Source: Ga0074130 sp035492055 (GTDB taxonomy: Bacteria > Pseudomonadota > Gammaproteobacteria > Burkholderiales > Rhodocyclaceae). From it: a DNA stretch of 57,820 nucleotides. Shown piece after piece: positions 15,582 through 24,500 of the stretch; position 1 is the stretch's first letter, and each line of letters begins with the position of its first letter. The position numbers and the translations under genes were made by a program. Below the pieces are notes generated by a model. The model searched no databases. It was not told the DNA's origin and saw only the letters and a program-made list of their open reading frames with translations. The stretch is from assembly GCA_035492055.1 (NCBI GenBank), contig DATJJR010000033.1:1-57820 (forward strand), written 5' to 3'.

Positions 15582-18029
15582 TTAAGCAGGTGTGTGAAGC
15601 GGTGTCTGCGCCCAGCTTTCTGGCGGAGTCCATTCATTCGCCCAGCCCGTGAAATGTGCCGCAGGCATCGGCTTGGCAATACCGAATCCCTGCGCCAAGT
15701 CACACCCCAAGGCCAACAGTGCATCGCCATGCGCGATCGACTCGACCCCCTCGGCAATCACTTCGCGCTTGAAGGTATGCGCCATGGCAATAATGGCCTG
15801 TACAAGCGCCTTGTCGTCAGGATTGGTGAGCATGTCGATCACGAAGGATTGATCGACCTTGAGCGTGCGCGTGGGGAGGCGGCGCAGATATGCGAGCGAT
15901 GAATATCCAGTGCCAAAATCGTCCAACGCAAAACCGACACCCAAGGCACCGCATTCATTGAGCCGGATCGACATTTCATCGATGTCTTCCATCACCGTTG
16001 TTTCAAGAAGTTCCAACTCCAGCCGTGCCGGATCGACGTCGGGAAACTCGCCGAGAATCATGCCCAAGCGTTCAGCAAAGTCAGCGCATTGCAGATGCCG
16101 ACCGAATATATTCACGCTGACCGTCAGTTCCAGTCCGGCTTGCTTCCACGCCTGCATCTGGCGCAACGCAGCGCGCAGGACCCATTCGCCAATAACAATA
16201 GCCTGCTCGTTGTCTTCGACTGCCGACAAAAAGGCGGCCGGCATAAGCAGACCGCGGATTGGATGCTCCCAGCGGATCAGTGCCTCGGCGCCGATGATGG
16301 CTCCCGTACGCATATTTACTTTCGGCTGGTAATACAGCACGAATTCATTGCGCTCAAGGCCTGCCTGTATGCCTGCCTGCAGGTCGATACGCTCGCGCAA
16401 ACGACGCTCGGCCGCAGGATCGAACACGTGAATGCGATTTCTGCCGGTGCGCTTGGCAACGTACATGGCGTGGTCCGCATGACGAATCAGCATGTCCGGC
16501 TCATTCATTGATTCCTGCGGCCAAATGGCGACACCGACACTCATGGTCAGGCTCGCCGTGGCCCAGTCATTCAGGCGGAAAGGCCGCGCAATTGCATCGA
16601 GCAAACGTTGCAGGGTCTTGATCAATTCGCCTTCGTTGGTCACATTACCGATGAGGACAACGAACTCATCACCGCCAATGCGCGCCACCGTGTTGCCGCC
16701 ACGGACACCTTCCTGCAAACGCTGGCCGACCTGGAACAGCAGCGCATCGCCTGCATCATGGCCCCAGTCGTCGTTGATCGGTTTGAAGCCGTCAAGGTCA
16801 AGGTAGCAAACACCAAGCATCGTGCCGTCACGATCCGCCTGGGCCAATGCAAGTCGCAAGCGTTCGGCAAGCAGGGCACGATTGGGCAGGCCTGTCAGGC
16901 GATCGTGATACGCCATATGCTCGACTTGCTCCTGGCTCTCGCGCAGCAGCACCAGCGTATTTGCCAATTCGGTATTGCGCTCGCGCAAGGCGACGTTGCC
17001 CTTGGCCTGCCCACGCCATGCGCGATAAACCATCCACGCCAGTAACGACGTCACCAGAATGAACGCCAGCATGAAGACGACGGTCTGCAACAGCTCGCGA
17101 TGCCAACCCTTGAGGTACACAGTCTGCGATACGCCGGCAATGACATAGAACGGCGCGTTGGTAATCCGCGCAAATGTGTTCACCCGCATGGTCTGATCGT
17201 AGGGATCGAGCACGTTGTAGGTGCTGTCCTTGATGCCCGATGCACGGCGGTCACGCATCGCTTGCGACACGTTGTTGCTGCCCACATCCATCAACTCACC
17301 CGTCGCCGAGAACGTCGGATAGCGCGCAATGAGACCAAGATCCTTGTCGCGCAGGGAAACATTGCCACCCGGGCCAACGTCAAAACGCACCAGCATGCGA
17401 TTGAAGAAATCGATTGAAATCGGGACCGAAACGATGCCGGCAAAGCGACCATCGGGCGTGCGATAGCTGCGTGCAAAAGGAATGATCCATTTGCCGGATA
17501 CGTGCCCGCTTACCGGTTTACTCACGACCAGGCCAGGACGGTTTTCCTTTCGCAGTTCGAGAAAATAATCGCGGTCGGCAAGGTTCAGGTTTTTGCGGCT
17601 GTTCTCGCCGATGCCGAAAATCACACGCCCGTTTTCATCGGTAATGCGAAAACCTGCCGCCTCGGGCAGGAGTCGAGTCTGATCCTCGAGCACCAGGCGA
17701 ATGTGTTCTCCGTTGAAATGGCCGCGGCGCTGCCATTCCATTTCGTGCACCACCGTTTGCAGGGAATGATCAATCGTATCCACGCTGCTGCTGATGCCCT
17801 GATCCACCGCATACGCAACCGTCTTGGTACGTACAGCGGCCTCGGCCATGCCGGCGGCGCGACTGCGTTCGAGACTCAGCGCAGCATAGACAATCACGGC
17901 CGCGTTGATCAGCAGCAAGGCGCCGATCAGGATGGCTTTCAGGTGGCGCTCGATCCGCGGGTAGCGGAACGGCGGAATCTCGTGCGTTTCAGTGACGTCG
18001 GCTGACACGTGAATGGGCAATTGAGGCAC
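15582..18029 (-). CDS. Membrane-bound GGDEF-EAL protein with periplasmic Cache-type sensor
   Basis: Protein of 815 residues that probably makes and degrades cyclic di-GMP. The order is a cytoplasmic N-terminus, a membrane helix at about 31-52, a periplasmic PDC/dCache-like sensor (about 55-310), a second helix (about 318-342), a short coil, GGDEF (about 370-530) and EAL (about 545-795). The GGDEF motif is intact (ARIGGDEF), but the upstream inhibitory site reads RGGN instead of RxxD, so product feedback may be lost. EAL catalytic motifs EALIRW and DDFGTGYSSL are present. It converges on livF. Its ligand is unknown; proximity to an amino acid importer is suggestive only. Confidence 0.92.
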   Translation of the reverse strand: MPQLPIHVSADVTETHEIPPFRYPRIERHLKAILIGALLLINAAVIVYAALSLERSRAAGMAEAAVRTKTVAYAVDQGISSSVDTIDHSLQTVVHEMEWQRRGHFNGEHIRLVLEDQTRLLPEAAGFRITDENGRVIFGIGENSRKNLNLADRDYFLELRKENRPGLVVSKPVSGHVSGKWIIPFARSYRTPDGRFAGIVSVPISIDFFNRMLVRFDVGPGGNVSLRDKDLGLIARYPTFSATGELMDVGSNNVSQAMRDRRASGIKDSTYNVLDPYDQTMRVNTFARITNAPFYVIAGVSQTVYLKGWHRELLQTVVFMLAFILVTSLLAWMVYRAWRGQAKGNVALRERNTELANTLVLLRESQEQVEHMAYHDRLTGLPNRALLAERLRLALAQADRDGTMLGVCYLDLDGFKPINDDWGHDAGDALLFQVGQRLQEGVRGGNTVARIGGDEFVVLIGNVTNEGELIKTLQRLLDAIARPFRLNDWATASLTMSVGVAIWPQESMNEPDMLIRHADHAMYVAKRTGRNRIHVFDPAAERRLRERIDLQAGIQAGLERNEFVLYYQPKVNMRTGAIIGAEALIRWEHPIRGLLMPAAFLSAVEDNEQAIVIGEWVLRAALRQMQAWKQAGLELTVSVNIFGRHLQCADFAERLGMILGEFPDVDPARLELELLETTVMEDIDEMSIRLNECGALGVGFALDDFGTGYSSLAYLRRLPTRTLKVDQSFVIDMLTNPDDKALVQAIIAMAHTFKREVIAEGVESIAHGDALLALGCDLAQGFGIAKPMPAAHFTGWANEWTPPESWAQTPLHTPA

Positions 18030-18035
18030 TAAGGT

Positions 18036-19046
18036 TCAGGTCGCGAAAGTGAATGCATCGGCGAAAAATTCCTCGGTCGGCAAACCATGCGCCGAAAAAT
18101 CTGCGCGAGCAGCATCAATCATCGCCGGTGCGCCACAAGCATAAACCTGATGTGCGGAAAGATCAGCGTGATCGTCAAGCACTGCGCGATGAACAAGACC
18201 GATTCGTCCGTTCCATGCATCATTCGCTGACACGTCTGACAGCACCGGAATGAACTCGATATGCGGATACGCTGCGGCCCATTGCGCAGCAAGATCATGC
18301 AAATAGAGCCCGGCACGATTTCGCGCGCCCCAGTACACCTTCATCGGCCGCGTGATGTTGTTGTGGATGGCGTGCTCGACGATCGATTTGATCGGTGCAA
18401 AACCGGTACCGCCTGCAAGGAAAATGACAGGCTTGTCGGAATCTTCACGCAAATGGAAACTGCCATGCGGACCTTCGAAGCGCAGAATCTCCTTCACCTG
18501 CATCGTATCGAAAACATGTCCGGTGAACTTGCCATCCTCGATCCTGCGGATGTGAAGTTGCAAGAGGCCATCATCATGCGGCGCATTGGCAATGGAAAAG
18601 GCGCGGCGGCCACCGCCTTTCAGCATGAACTCGATGTACTGGCCGGCACGAAATGCCAGGCGTTCGTTGACGGGCAATTTCAACTCCATCAGCATCACGT
18701 CACCGGCCAGTTTTGTCAGCGCCTGTACGCGACACGGCATGATGCGAACGGGATATTCATTGCTGTCGGCCAGCTCACGGCATTCCACCGTGAGATCGGA
18801 CTGCGCAGTAGCGCAGCACAACAGCATGTAGCCTTCTGCGCGAGCATTATCCGGCAAGGCCCCGGCTTGCGAACGGCCATGATCGACGGCACCTGACATG
18901 ACTTTGGCACGGCACGAGCCGCAAGCGCCATTGCGGCAGCCATAGGGAAGGACAAAGCCCGCATCGAGCGCTGCATCAAGCAAGGGTTGTCCATCCGCGA
19001 CTTCATAAACGTGGCCGCTGGGTTGCAGGGTGATTCGGTGAGACAT
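18036..19046 (-). CDS. Ferredoxin-NAD(P)H reductase-like protein (annotated elsewhere as CDP-6-deoxy-delta-3,4-glucoseen reductase)
   Basis: Protein of 336 residues with an N-terminal plant-type [2Fe-2S] domain (cysteines in YGCRNGACGSC and CC about 40 residues later), an FAD-binding barrel (RAGQYIEFML) and a C-terminal NAD(P) domain (IFLAGGTGFAPIKSIVEHA, CGAPAMIDAA). It moves electrons between NAD(P)H and a partner through flavin and iron-sulfur cluster. The usual database name comes from ascarylose biosynthesis, but no deoxysugar genes are nearby, so the real partner is unknown. It is divergent from the epimerase gene with only 17 nt between starts. Confidence 0.9.
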   Translation of the reverse strand: MSHRITLQPSGHVYEVADGQPLLDAALDAGFVLPYGCRNGACGSCRAKVMSGAVDHGRSQAGALPDNARAEGYMLLCCATAQSDLTVECRELADSNEYPVRIMPCRVQALTKLAGDVMLMELKLPVNERLAFRAGQYIEFMLKGGGRRAFSIANAPHDDGLLQLHIRRIEDGKFTGHVFDTMQVKEILRFEGPHGSFHLREDSDKPVIFLAGGTGFAPIKSIVEHAIHNNITRPMKVYWGARNRAGLYLHDLAAQWAAAYPHIEFIPVLSDVSANDAWNGRIGLVHRAVLDDHADLSAHQVYACGAPAMIDAARADFSAHGLPTEEFFADAFTFAT

Positions 19047-19063
19047 GATGAGATAATGACGAG

Positions 19064-20143
19064 GTGCAGAGACTATTGATTATCGGGTGCGGAGATGTCG
19101 CGCGGCGGGCCTTGCCAAGGCTGCTGCGCCGCTATCGCATCTATGCGCTGGTGCGCAAGAGCGATCCAGCTTTGCGCGCCATGGGAGTGACGCAGATTGT
19201 AGGCGATCTGGACCGGCCCGCGAGCTTGAAACGCATTGCCGGCCTTGCCGACGTGCTGTTGCACAGTGCACCGCCGGCGGACGGCGATAGCGCCGACGAT
19301 ACGCGTACACGCCACTTGCTCTCTGCACTCAAGGCCGGCAGCCTGCCGCGCCGCATTGTCTATATCAGCACCAGCGGCGTGTACGGCGATTGTGGTGGCG
19401 TTGAAGTCGACGAAACGCGCAGCGCAAATCCGGAAAGCCAGCGTGCGCAACGGCGTATTGCTGCAGAAACGGCATTGCGCGAATTCGGACTGCAGACGCG
19501 CGTCGTCGTGAGCATCCTGCGTGTACCCGGCATCTACGCCGCAGATCGTCTTCCGCTGGAGCGCATCAAGCGCGGCGATCCGATCCTTCATGATGCCGAG
19601 GACAGCTACAGCAACCACATACATGCCGACGATCTGGCCGAGGCTGTCGTACTCGCGCTGACGCGCGGCCGCGCCAATCGTACCTACAACGCCAGCGACG
19701 ACAGTCGCATGAAGATGGGCGACTGGTTCACGGCACTGGCCGAGAGTTTCGATTTGCCCGTACCTCGACGCGTTCATCGCAATGAAGCTGAACAAACGCT
19801 TTCACCCACAACGCTGTCGTTCATGCGCGAATCGCGCCAGTTGAACAACGAACGCATCAAACGCGAGCTGGGTTTGCGGCTGGCCTATCCAACCGTGCAG
19901 GAAGGCCTTGCCTCGGCAAAGCAAACGCCTGCGACCGTGGTTGCCGAACCGACGCCGGCCAAAACACCCAAGCCACTCAAGCCCAAGACGACAAAGCCTC
20001 AAGGTTCGCAATCCAAGAACACATCGGCAAAGAACCTTAAACCCAAGACCACTGCAAAGAAGTCGGTGAAGAAACGCAAGAAGAAACCGCGTCGCGAAGA
20101 GATCCAACTGCCGCTGTTCTTTGATCTCGCCCCCAGTCCTTAA
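19064..20143 (+). CDS. NAD(P)-dependent epimerase/SDR-family protein with lysine-rich C-terminal tail
   Basis: Protein of 359 residues starting with GTG. Residues 1-285 form a Rossmann-type extended SDR: the nucleotide-binding motif is LIIGCGDVARR, followed by YISTSGVYGDCGG containing the catalytic Ser/Tyr region and RVPGIYAADRLPLERI. The substrate is unknown; the glycine motif G-C-G-D-V resembles YeeZ-like proteins rather than sugar epimerases. The last 75 residues or so are low-complexity, rich in Lys, Pro and Thr with 17 lysines, ending in a conserved-looking EEIQLPLFFDLAPSP. Such a tail may bind nucleic acid or a partner. It is followed 14 nt later by hemJ. Confidence 0.8.
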   Translation: MQRLLIIGCGDVARRALPRLLRRYRIYALVRKSDPALRAMGVTQIVGDLDRPASLKRIAGLADVLLHSAPPADGDSADDTRTRHLLSALKAGSLPRRIVYISTSGVYGDCGGVEVDETRSANPESQRAQRRIAAETALREFGLQTRVVVSILRVPGIYAADRLPLERIKRGDPILHDAEDSYSNHIHADDLAEAVVLALTRGRANRTYNASDDSRMKMGDWFTALAESFDLPVPRRVHRNEAEQTLSPTTLSFMRESRQLNNERIKRELGLRLAYPTVQEGLASAKQTPATVVAEPTPAKTPKPLKPKTTKPQGSQSKNTSAKNLKPKTTAKKSVKKRKKKPRREEIQLPLFFDLAPSP

Positions 20144-20157
20144 CCATTCCGACAGCC

Positions 20158-20574
20158 ATGCTCTGGATCAAAGCTTTCCACATCATTTTCGTCGTTGCCT
20201 GGTTCGCGGGCCTGTTCTATCTGCCGCGGATTTTCGTCAACCTGGCCATGGTTCCGCATGAAAGCGTAGCCGAACGCGAACGCCTGCTATTGATGGCGGA
20301 AAAACTCAATCGCTTCACGCACCCGCTCATGGGGCTGGCGATCATTTTTGGTCTATGGCTGTGGCTCGCTTATGGTTTCGCAGGGGGTTGGCTGCATGCC
20401 AAGCTGGCACTTGTCGTCGGTCTCGTGGCATATCAAACCTACTGCGGCCGCCTGCTCCGCGACTTCGCTGCCGGCCGCAACACACGCAGCCATGTCTGGT
20501 ATCGCGTGTTCAATGAAATTCCCGTGATCGTGCTAGTCGCGATCGTGATTCTTGTCGTAGTGAAACCGTTTTAA
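20158..20574 (+). CDS. hemJ: Protoporphyrinogen oxidase HemJ (TIGR00701, CopD-like fold)
   Basis: Integral membrane protein of 138 residues with four predicted helices. The N-terminal WIKAFHIIFVVAWFAGLFY followed by LPRIFV is the HemJ signature, including the conserved histidine near residue 8 that coordinates heme, and the C-terminal FNEIPVIVL motif is also typical. It oxidises protoporphyrinogen IX to protoporphyrin IX in bacteria lacking HemG or HemY. Many databases label it a CopD-family copper protein, but the signature favours HemJ. It shares a transcript direction with the epimerase and the rRNA methyltransferase downstream (11 nt gap). Confidence 0.85.
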   Translation: MLWIKAFHIIFVVAWFAGLFYLPRIFVNLAMVPHESVAERERLLLMAEKLNRFTHPLMGLAIIFGLWLWLAYGFAGGWLHAKLALVVGLVAYQTYCGRLLRDFAAGRNTRSHVWYRVFNEIPVIVLVAIVILVVVKPF

Positions 20575-20585
20575 GTGATTCGAAA

Positions 20586-21836
20586 TTGAGCGATTCAGAC
20601 AAACCACGCGCGCGCATCGTCCGACGCGTACCTTCCGGCGTATTGCAGAGTGGTAGCAAGGTTGAGCAACCCGCTGCCAAAACCTCCGGCTGGCAGATGT
20701 TCGCGCCTGTGCCGCGTGGCCTTGAAGAAGCGCTGAGCGAAGAGCTACAGAAATTCGGCGCCAAGCAGGCGCGCATCGTGCCGGGTGGTGTGCATTTCAG
20801 TGGCACGCGTGAGACCTGTTATCTCGCCAATCTGCATTCGCGCCTCGCCACGCGCATTCTGTTGCGTGTGGCGCATGCGAGCTATCGCAACGAGTCCGAT
20901 CTGTACCAGATCGCCAGCGATGTCGATTGGTCCAAGCGTTTTGACGCCGATCGCACCATTCGTGTTTACGTCACGGCCATTCGTGCGCCAGTGAAAAGCC
21001 TCGAATTCACCACGCTCAAGATCAAAGACGCCATTGTTGATCGCTTCCGCGCCGACACCGGTCGTCGCCCCAGCGTCAACACCAGCAATCCCGACGTACG
21101 CATTCACGCCTTCCTTACTACAGGCGAAGCCACGCTTTATCTCGACACGTCGGGCGAAGCCTTGTGGCTGCGCGGGCAAAAGATCGCCAAGGTCGAAGCG
21201 CCAATCAAGGAAAACCTCGCCGCCGGTATTTTAAAAATCGCCGGCTGGACACCAGGCACGCCACTGCTTGATCCCATGTGCGGCAGCGGTACCTTCCTGC
21301 TCGAAGCCGCGCAGCAAAGCTTGCACGAAGCTTCCGGTCTGGCCCGTGATACGGGTGAATTTGCATTGGAGCGTCTGCTCGGTTTCGATGCAACACTCTG
21401 GAACACGCTGCGCGAAGAGGCTGCGCAGATGCGCACAAATCCTGACACGCTGCCGATCTGGGGTAGCGACATCGATCAGGCCATCGTCGAGCGCGCAGAA
21501 CAAAACCTGGCTTACGCAGGTGTAGATGATCTCGTGACCGTCACGCAATGCGACATGCTTGAGCGCACTGCCCCAGCCACAACAGGCATTCTTGTGGCCA
21601 ATCTTCCCTATGGCGAACGCCTCGGCGAAGCCGATGAACTCGCGGCGTTCTATCCAAAATTGGGGAATGTACTAAAGCAACAGTTCCCCGGCTGGTCATG
21701 CTGGCTGCTGACGGCCGACGAACGACTGCCCAAGCTGATCGGCCTGAAGCCAAGCCGCAAAGTGCCGCTGTTCAACGGCCCGATTGAATGTCGGCTGTAT
21801 CGCTTCGACATCGTCGCCGGTTCGAACAGAAAATAA
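20586..21836 (+). CDS. rlmL: 23S rRNA methyltransferase, RlmL-like (THUMP domain)
   Basis: SAM-dependent RNA methyltransferase of 416 residues with a TTG start. After a basic N-terminus come a ferredoxin-like plus THUMP region (about 40-180: MFAPVPRGLEEALSEEL, GGVHFSGT) and a Rossmann MTase domain with SAM motif LLDPMCGSGTFLLEA. The catalytic motif IV is NLPYGERLG where NPPYGER is expected; the Pro-to-Leu change is unusual and worth checking. The RlmK half found fused in E. coli is absent, as in other betaproteobacteria. By homology it makes m2G at position 2445 of 23S rRNA. The TTG is chosen because it follows the hemJ stop by 11 nt and no ATG lies before the conserved region. Confidence 0.85.
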   Translation: MSDSDKPRARIVRRVPSGVLQSGSKVEQPAAKTSGWQMFAPVPRGLEEALSEELQKFGAKQARIVPGGVHFSGTRETCYLANLHSRLATRILLRVAHASYRNESDLYQIASDVDWSKRFDADRTIRVYVTAIRAPVKSLEFTTLKIKDAIVDRFRADTGRRPSVNTSNPDVRIHAFLTTGEATLYLDTSGEALWLRGQKIAKVEAPIKENLAAGILKIAGWTPGTPLLDPMCGSGTFLLEAAQQSLHEASGLARDTGEFALERLLGFDATLWNTLREEAAQMRTNPDTLPIWGSDIDQAIVERAEQNLAYAGVDDLVTVTQCDMLERTAPATTGILVANLPYGERLGEADELAAFYPKLGNVLKQQFPGWSCWLLTADERLPKLIGLKPSRKVPLFNGPIECRLYRFDIVAGSNRK

Positions 21837-21842
21837 GCGGCA

Positions 21843-22565
21843 GTGGATTACGTCCTCATTCTCGCCGTCGGCTTGATCGCCGGCACGGTCAGCGGCATTG
21901 TCGGCTTCGGTTCGTCGATCATGTTGATGCCGGTACTGGTGCTCAAGTTCGGCCCGGTCACGGCCGTGCCGATCATGGCAGTCGCTGCCGCAATGGCCAA
22001 TCTCTCGCGTGTAATGATCTGGTGGCGCGAAGTCGATTGGCGCACCTGCGCGGCCTATTCCGTCACCGGCATCATCGGTGCCTCGCTGGGTGCGCGTACA
22101 CTGGTTGCGCTGCCGCAAAACATGATCGAAGGTGCGCTCGGTGGTTTTTTCATCGCCATGATTCCGTTGCGCCACTGGCTGAAACGCCGCAACATGGTCA
22201 TCAATCGTGTCCATCTCGCCGTCGCCGGTCTCTTCATTGGCTACATCACCGGCATCGCCGTCTCGACAGGCCCGATCAGCGTGCCGCTGTTTCTCGCGCA
22301 CGGCTTGATCAAGGGCGCCTTCATCGCCACGGAAGCGGCCAGCTCGCTGGCGATCTACGCAACCAAGCTCGTCGTGTTCCGTGAGTTCGGGGTGTTGCCG
22401 TGGCCGATTTTCGTTAAAGGCCTGATCGTCGGTTCGTCGCTGATGGTCGGTTCCTGGCTATCCAAGCGCTTCATGATCAGACTGCCTGCCGAGCGTTTCC
22501 AGCTATTCATGGATGCACTGATGCTTGTCTCGGGCGCCGTCATGCTGGGTGCCGCACTGATATGA
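21843..22565 (+). CDS. TauE/SafE-family membrane permease
   Basis: Inner-membrane protein of 240 residues with about seven to eight hydrophobic helices, matching the TauE/SafE (DUF81) family. The two repeated family halves begin with GLIAGTVSGIVGFGSSIMLMP and GLFIGYITGIAVSTGPISVP. Members export or import sulfite, sulfoacetate or other small anions; the substrate here is not determinable. The start is GTG at 21843, 6 nt after the rlmL stop. The gene overlaps rsmB by 4 bp (ATGA), so it is in the same operon, which offers no functional hint. Confidence 0.88.
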   Translation: MDYVLILAVGLIAGTVSGIVGFGSSIMLMPVLVLKFGPVTAVPIMAVAAAMANLSRVMIWWREVDWRTCAAYSVTGIIGASLGARTLVALPQNMIEGALGGFFIAMIPLRHWLKRRNMVINRVHLAVAGLFIGYITGIAVSTGPISVPLFLAHGLIKGAFIATEAASSLAIYATKLVVFREFGVLPWPIFVKGLIVGSSLMVGSWLSKRFMIRLPAERFQLFMDALMLVSGAVMLGAALI

Positions 22566-23857
22566 GCAGCTTGCGTAACGATTCACTCGCCTTCGCGCTG
22601 CTGCGTGCAGCAGAAGCCGTTGCCGCTGTCATCGACGGTCGCACGCTGGATGCAGCGCTTGCGGCGTGCTGGCAAAAATACACGCCGCAGCCGGCACAAC
22701 GCGGTGCGATTCAGGATCTGGCGTACGGCACGCTCCGCGCGTGCCAGCGTGGTGACGCTTTTCTCGCCAAGTTGTTGCGCACGCCACTTGATGACACGAA
22801 AACGCATGCGCTGCTACTGGTCGCATTGCATCGCCTCGATGCACGCCCGGACGACGCACACACGATTGTCGATCAGGCAGTTGCGGCAGCGGCCACGCTC
22901 GCCCGTGGCAAATACCGCGGCCTCGTCAACGCGGTATTGCGTAATGCCTTGCGCCAGCGGGAAAGCATCGAACAGTCTTTCGATGAAGCAGCTCGATGGC
23001 AGCATCCGGCGTGGTGGATCACGGCCGTCAAAGCGGCTTACCCCGATAAATGGCAAGACATCCTGGCCGCGGCCAATGGTCGGCCGCCCATGACGCTGCG
23101 CGTCAATCGCCGGCATGGCGATGCGGTGGCTTACGTGCAGCGCCTCGCTGCCGCCGATATCGCCGCACGCATGCTCGACAGCACCGCCGTGATGCTGGAC
23201 AAACCGCATGCCGTCGATGCACTGCCGGGCTTTCAGGATGGTCACGTATCGGTGCAGGATTTCGGTGCCCAACGCGCCGCGCGCCTGCTTGATGTTCGCA
23301 ATGGCATGCGCGTTCTCGACGCCTGTGCCGCGCCCGGTGGCAAAACGGCACATCTGCTCGAAACCGCAGATATCGAACTGACCGCACTCGAACTCGATGC
23401 CAAGCGTGCTGCACGTATTGAAGACAATTTGCGACGTTTGAAATTGAAAGCAGCAATCAAGGTTGCAGATTGTGCAAATCTTGACGACTGGTGGGACGGA
23501 AAACCGTTTGACCGCATTCTGGCCGACGTGCCCTGCTCCGCGTCAGGCGTTGTACGCCGCCATCCTGACATCAAATGGCTGCGTCGCGCGGCCGATATTG
23601 GCACATTTGCCACAAGCCAGCAGCGCATTCTCGATGCTTTGTGGCGCACGCTCGCCCCCGGTGGCAGAATCCTTTACTGCACCTGTTCGATCTTCCCGCA
23701 GGAAAACGGCAAACAGGTCGCCGCCTTCGTCGGGCGTCATGCCGATGCCATACGTATAGATATGGGCGTGGACATCGACGGGCAACTTGAACTGCAACTG
23801 ACACCCGACTCGGAACAGGATGGTTTTTATTACGCCCTGCTGGAAAAGCGTCGCTGA
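22562..23857 (+). CDS. rsmB: 16S rRNA m5C967 methyltransferase RsmB
   Basis: Protein of 431 residues. The N-terminal NusB-like RNA-binding domain (about 1-140) precedes the SAM methyltransferase domain. Motifs are ACAAPGGKTAHLLE (SAM), DVPCSASGVVRRHPDIKW with the releasing Cys in motif IV, and LYCTCSIFPQEN with the catalytic Cys in motif VI. It methylates C967 of 16S rRNA. The ATG overlaps the TauE stop by 4 bp, and its 3' end overlaps the DUF4390 gene by 38 bp. The chain rsmB, DUF4390, sensor kinase, regulator is a recurrent betaproteobacterial arrangement. Confidence 0.96.
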   Translation: MSSLRNDSLAFALLRAAEAVAAVIDGRTLDAALAACWQKYTPQPAQRGAIQDLAYGTLRACQRGDAFLAKLLRTPLDDTKTHALLLVALHRLDARPDDAHTIVDQAVAAAATLARGKYRGLVNAVLRNALRQRESIEQSFDEAARWQHPAWWITAVKAAYPDKWQDILAAANGRPPMTLRVNRRHGDAVAYVQRLAAADIAARMLDSTAVMLDKPHAVDALPGFQDGHVSVQDFGAQRAARLLDVRNGMRVLDACAAPGGKTAHLLETADIELTALELDAKRAARIEDNLRRLKLKAAIKVADCANLDDWWDGKPFDRILADVPCSASGVVRRHPDIKWLRRAADIGTFATSQQRILDALWRTLAPGGRILYCTCSIFPQENGKQVAAFVGRHADAIRIDMGVDIDGQLELQLTPDSEQDGFYYALLEKRR

Positions 23858-24500
23858 GCGACTGCGCGCGATTTTCTGCGCAGGGTTTCTGCTCGCGCTT
23901 TTGCTCTCTTTCGCAACACCAGCAATGGCCGGCAGCATCGAACCGAAGAAAGGCGTTCTCTCGTATGCCGACGACGGCAGCACGGTGCTTAATGCGGAAT
24001 TCGCCATCGATCTCGGCCCGCGTCTGGTCGACGCCGTTTCGCGCGGCGTCCCTCTGTATTTTTCACTGGAATTCGAATTGACGCGGCCACGCTGGTACTG
24101 GTCGAACGAATACATCGTCAGCAAGTCGATCCGTTTCCGCCTGACTTATACCGCGTTGACACGTCAGTACCGGCTATCCACGGGCAACCTGCATCGCAAC
24201 TTCGCCACGCTGGATGAAGCCTTGCGCGTGCTCTCGCGTTTCGTAGATCTGCAGATTGCCGACAAGGGAGCACTCAGGGTGGGTGACACCTACGATGCCG
24301 CCCTGCGTCTTGCGCTGGACAAGAATCAATTGCCAAAGCCGTTGCAAGTCGACGCCATCGGTGATCGCGATTGGCAAGTCGATACCCGCGTACTGCGCTG
24401 GCACTACACCCCAGCGGCATGGACACAACCACTCACAGTACCGGCGGCGCTGACCATGCCGGCAGCGCCGTTGCCGCCGCCTGGCGATGCCAAGCCATGA
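23820..24500 (+). CDS. DUF4390 domain protein, exported
   Basis: Protein of 226 residues with an N-terminal signal or anchor helix (about 17-38, ending in ATPAMA-GS), so it acts in the periplasm or at the membrane. The rest resembles DUF4390: LNAEFAIDLGPRLVDAVSRGVPLYFSLEFELTRPRWYW, then FRLTYTALTRQYRLS, with a proline-rich tail. The function is not established. Its conserved place directly before an NtrY-like kinase, overlapping it by 4 bp, suggests a role in the same signalling system, perhaps sensing or stabilising the kinase in the envelope; that is inference. The ATG lies 38 bp inside rsmB; no better start exists after the rsmB stop. Confidence 0.82.
   Translation: MVFITPCWKSVAERLRAIFCAGFLLALLLSFATPAMAGSIEPKKGVLSYADDGSTVLNAEFAIDLGPRLVDAVSRGVPLYFSLEFELTRPRWYWSNEYIVSKSIRFRLTYTALTRQYRLSTGNLHRNFATLDEALRVLSRFVDLQIADKGALRVGDTYDAALRLALDKNQLPKPLQVDAIGDRDWQVDTRVLRWHYTPAAWTQPLTVPAALTMPAAPLPPPGDAKP

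Noticed and set aside
18036..20143. Deoxysugar (ascarylose) biosynthesis cluster from the reductase and epimerase pair
   Set aside because: No nucleotidyl-sugar transferase, dehydratase or aminotransferase genes are near; the reductase name is a homology label and the epimerase resembles YeeZ-type proteins.
20158..20574. Copper resistance protein CopD
   Set aside because: The short four-helix protein carries the HemJ N-terminal signature with its histidine and LPR motif; CopD is longer and has no nearby copper genes here.
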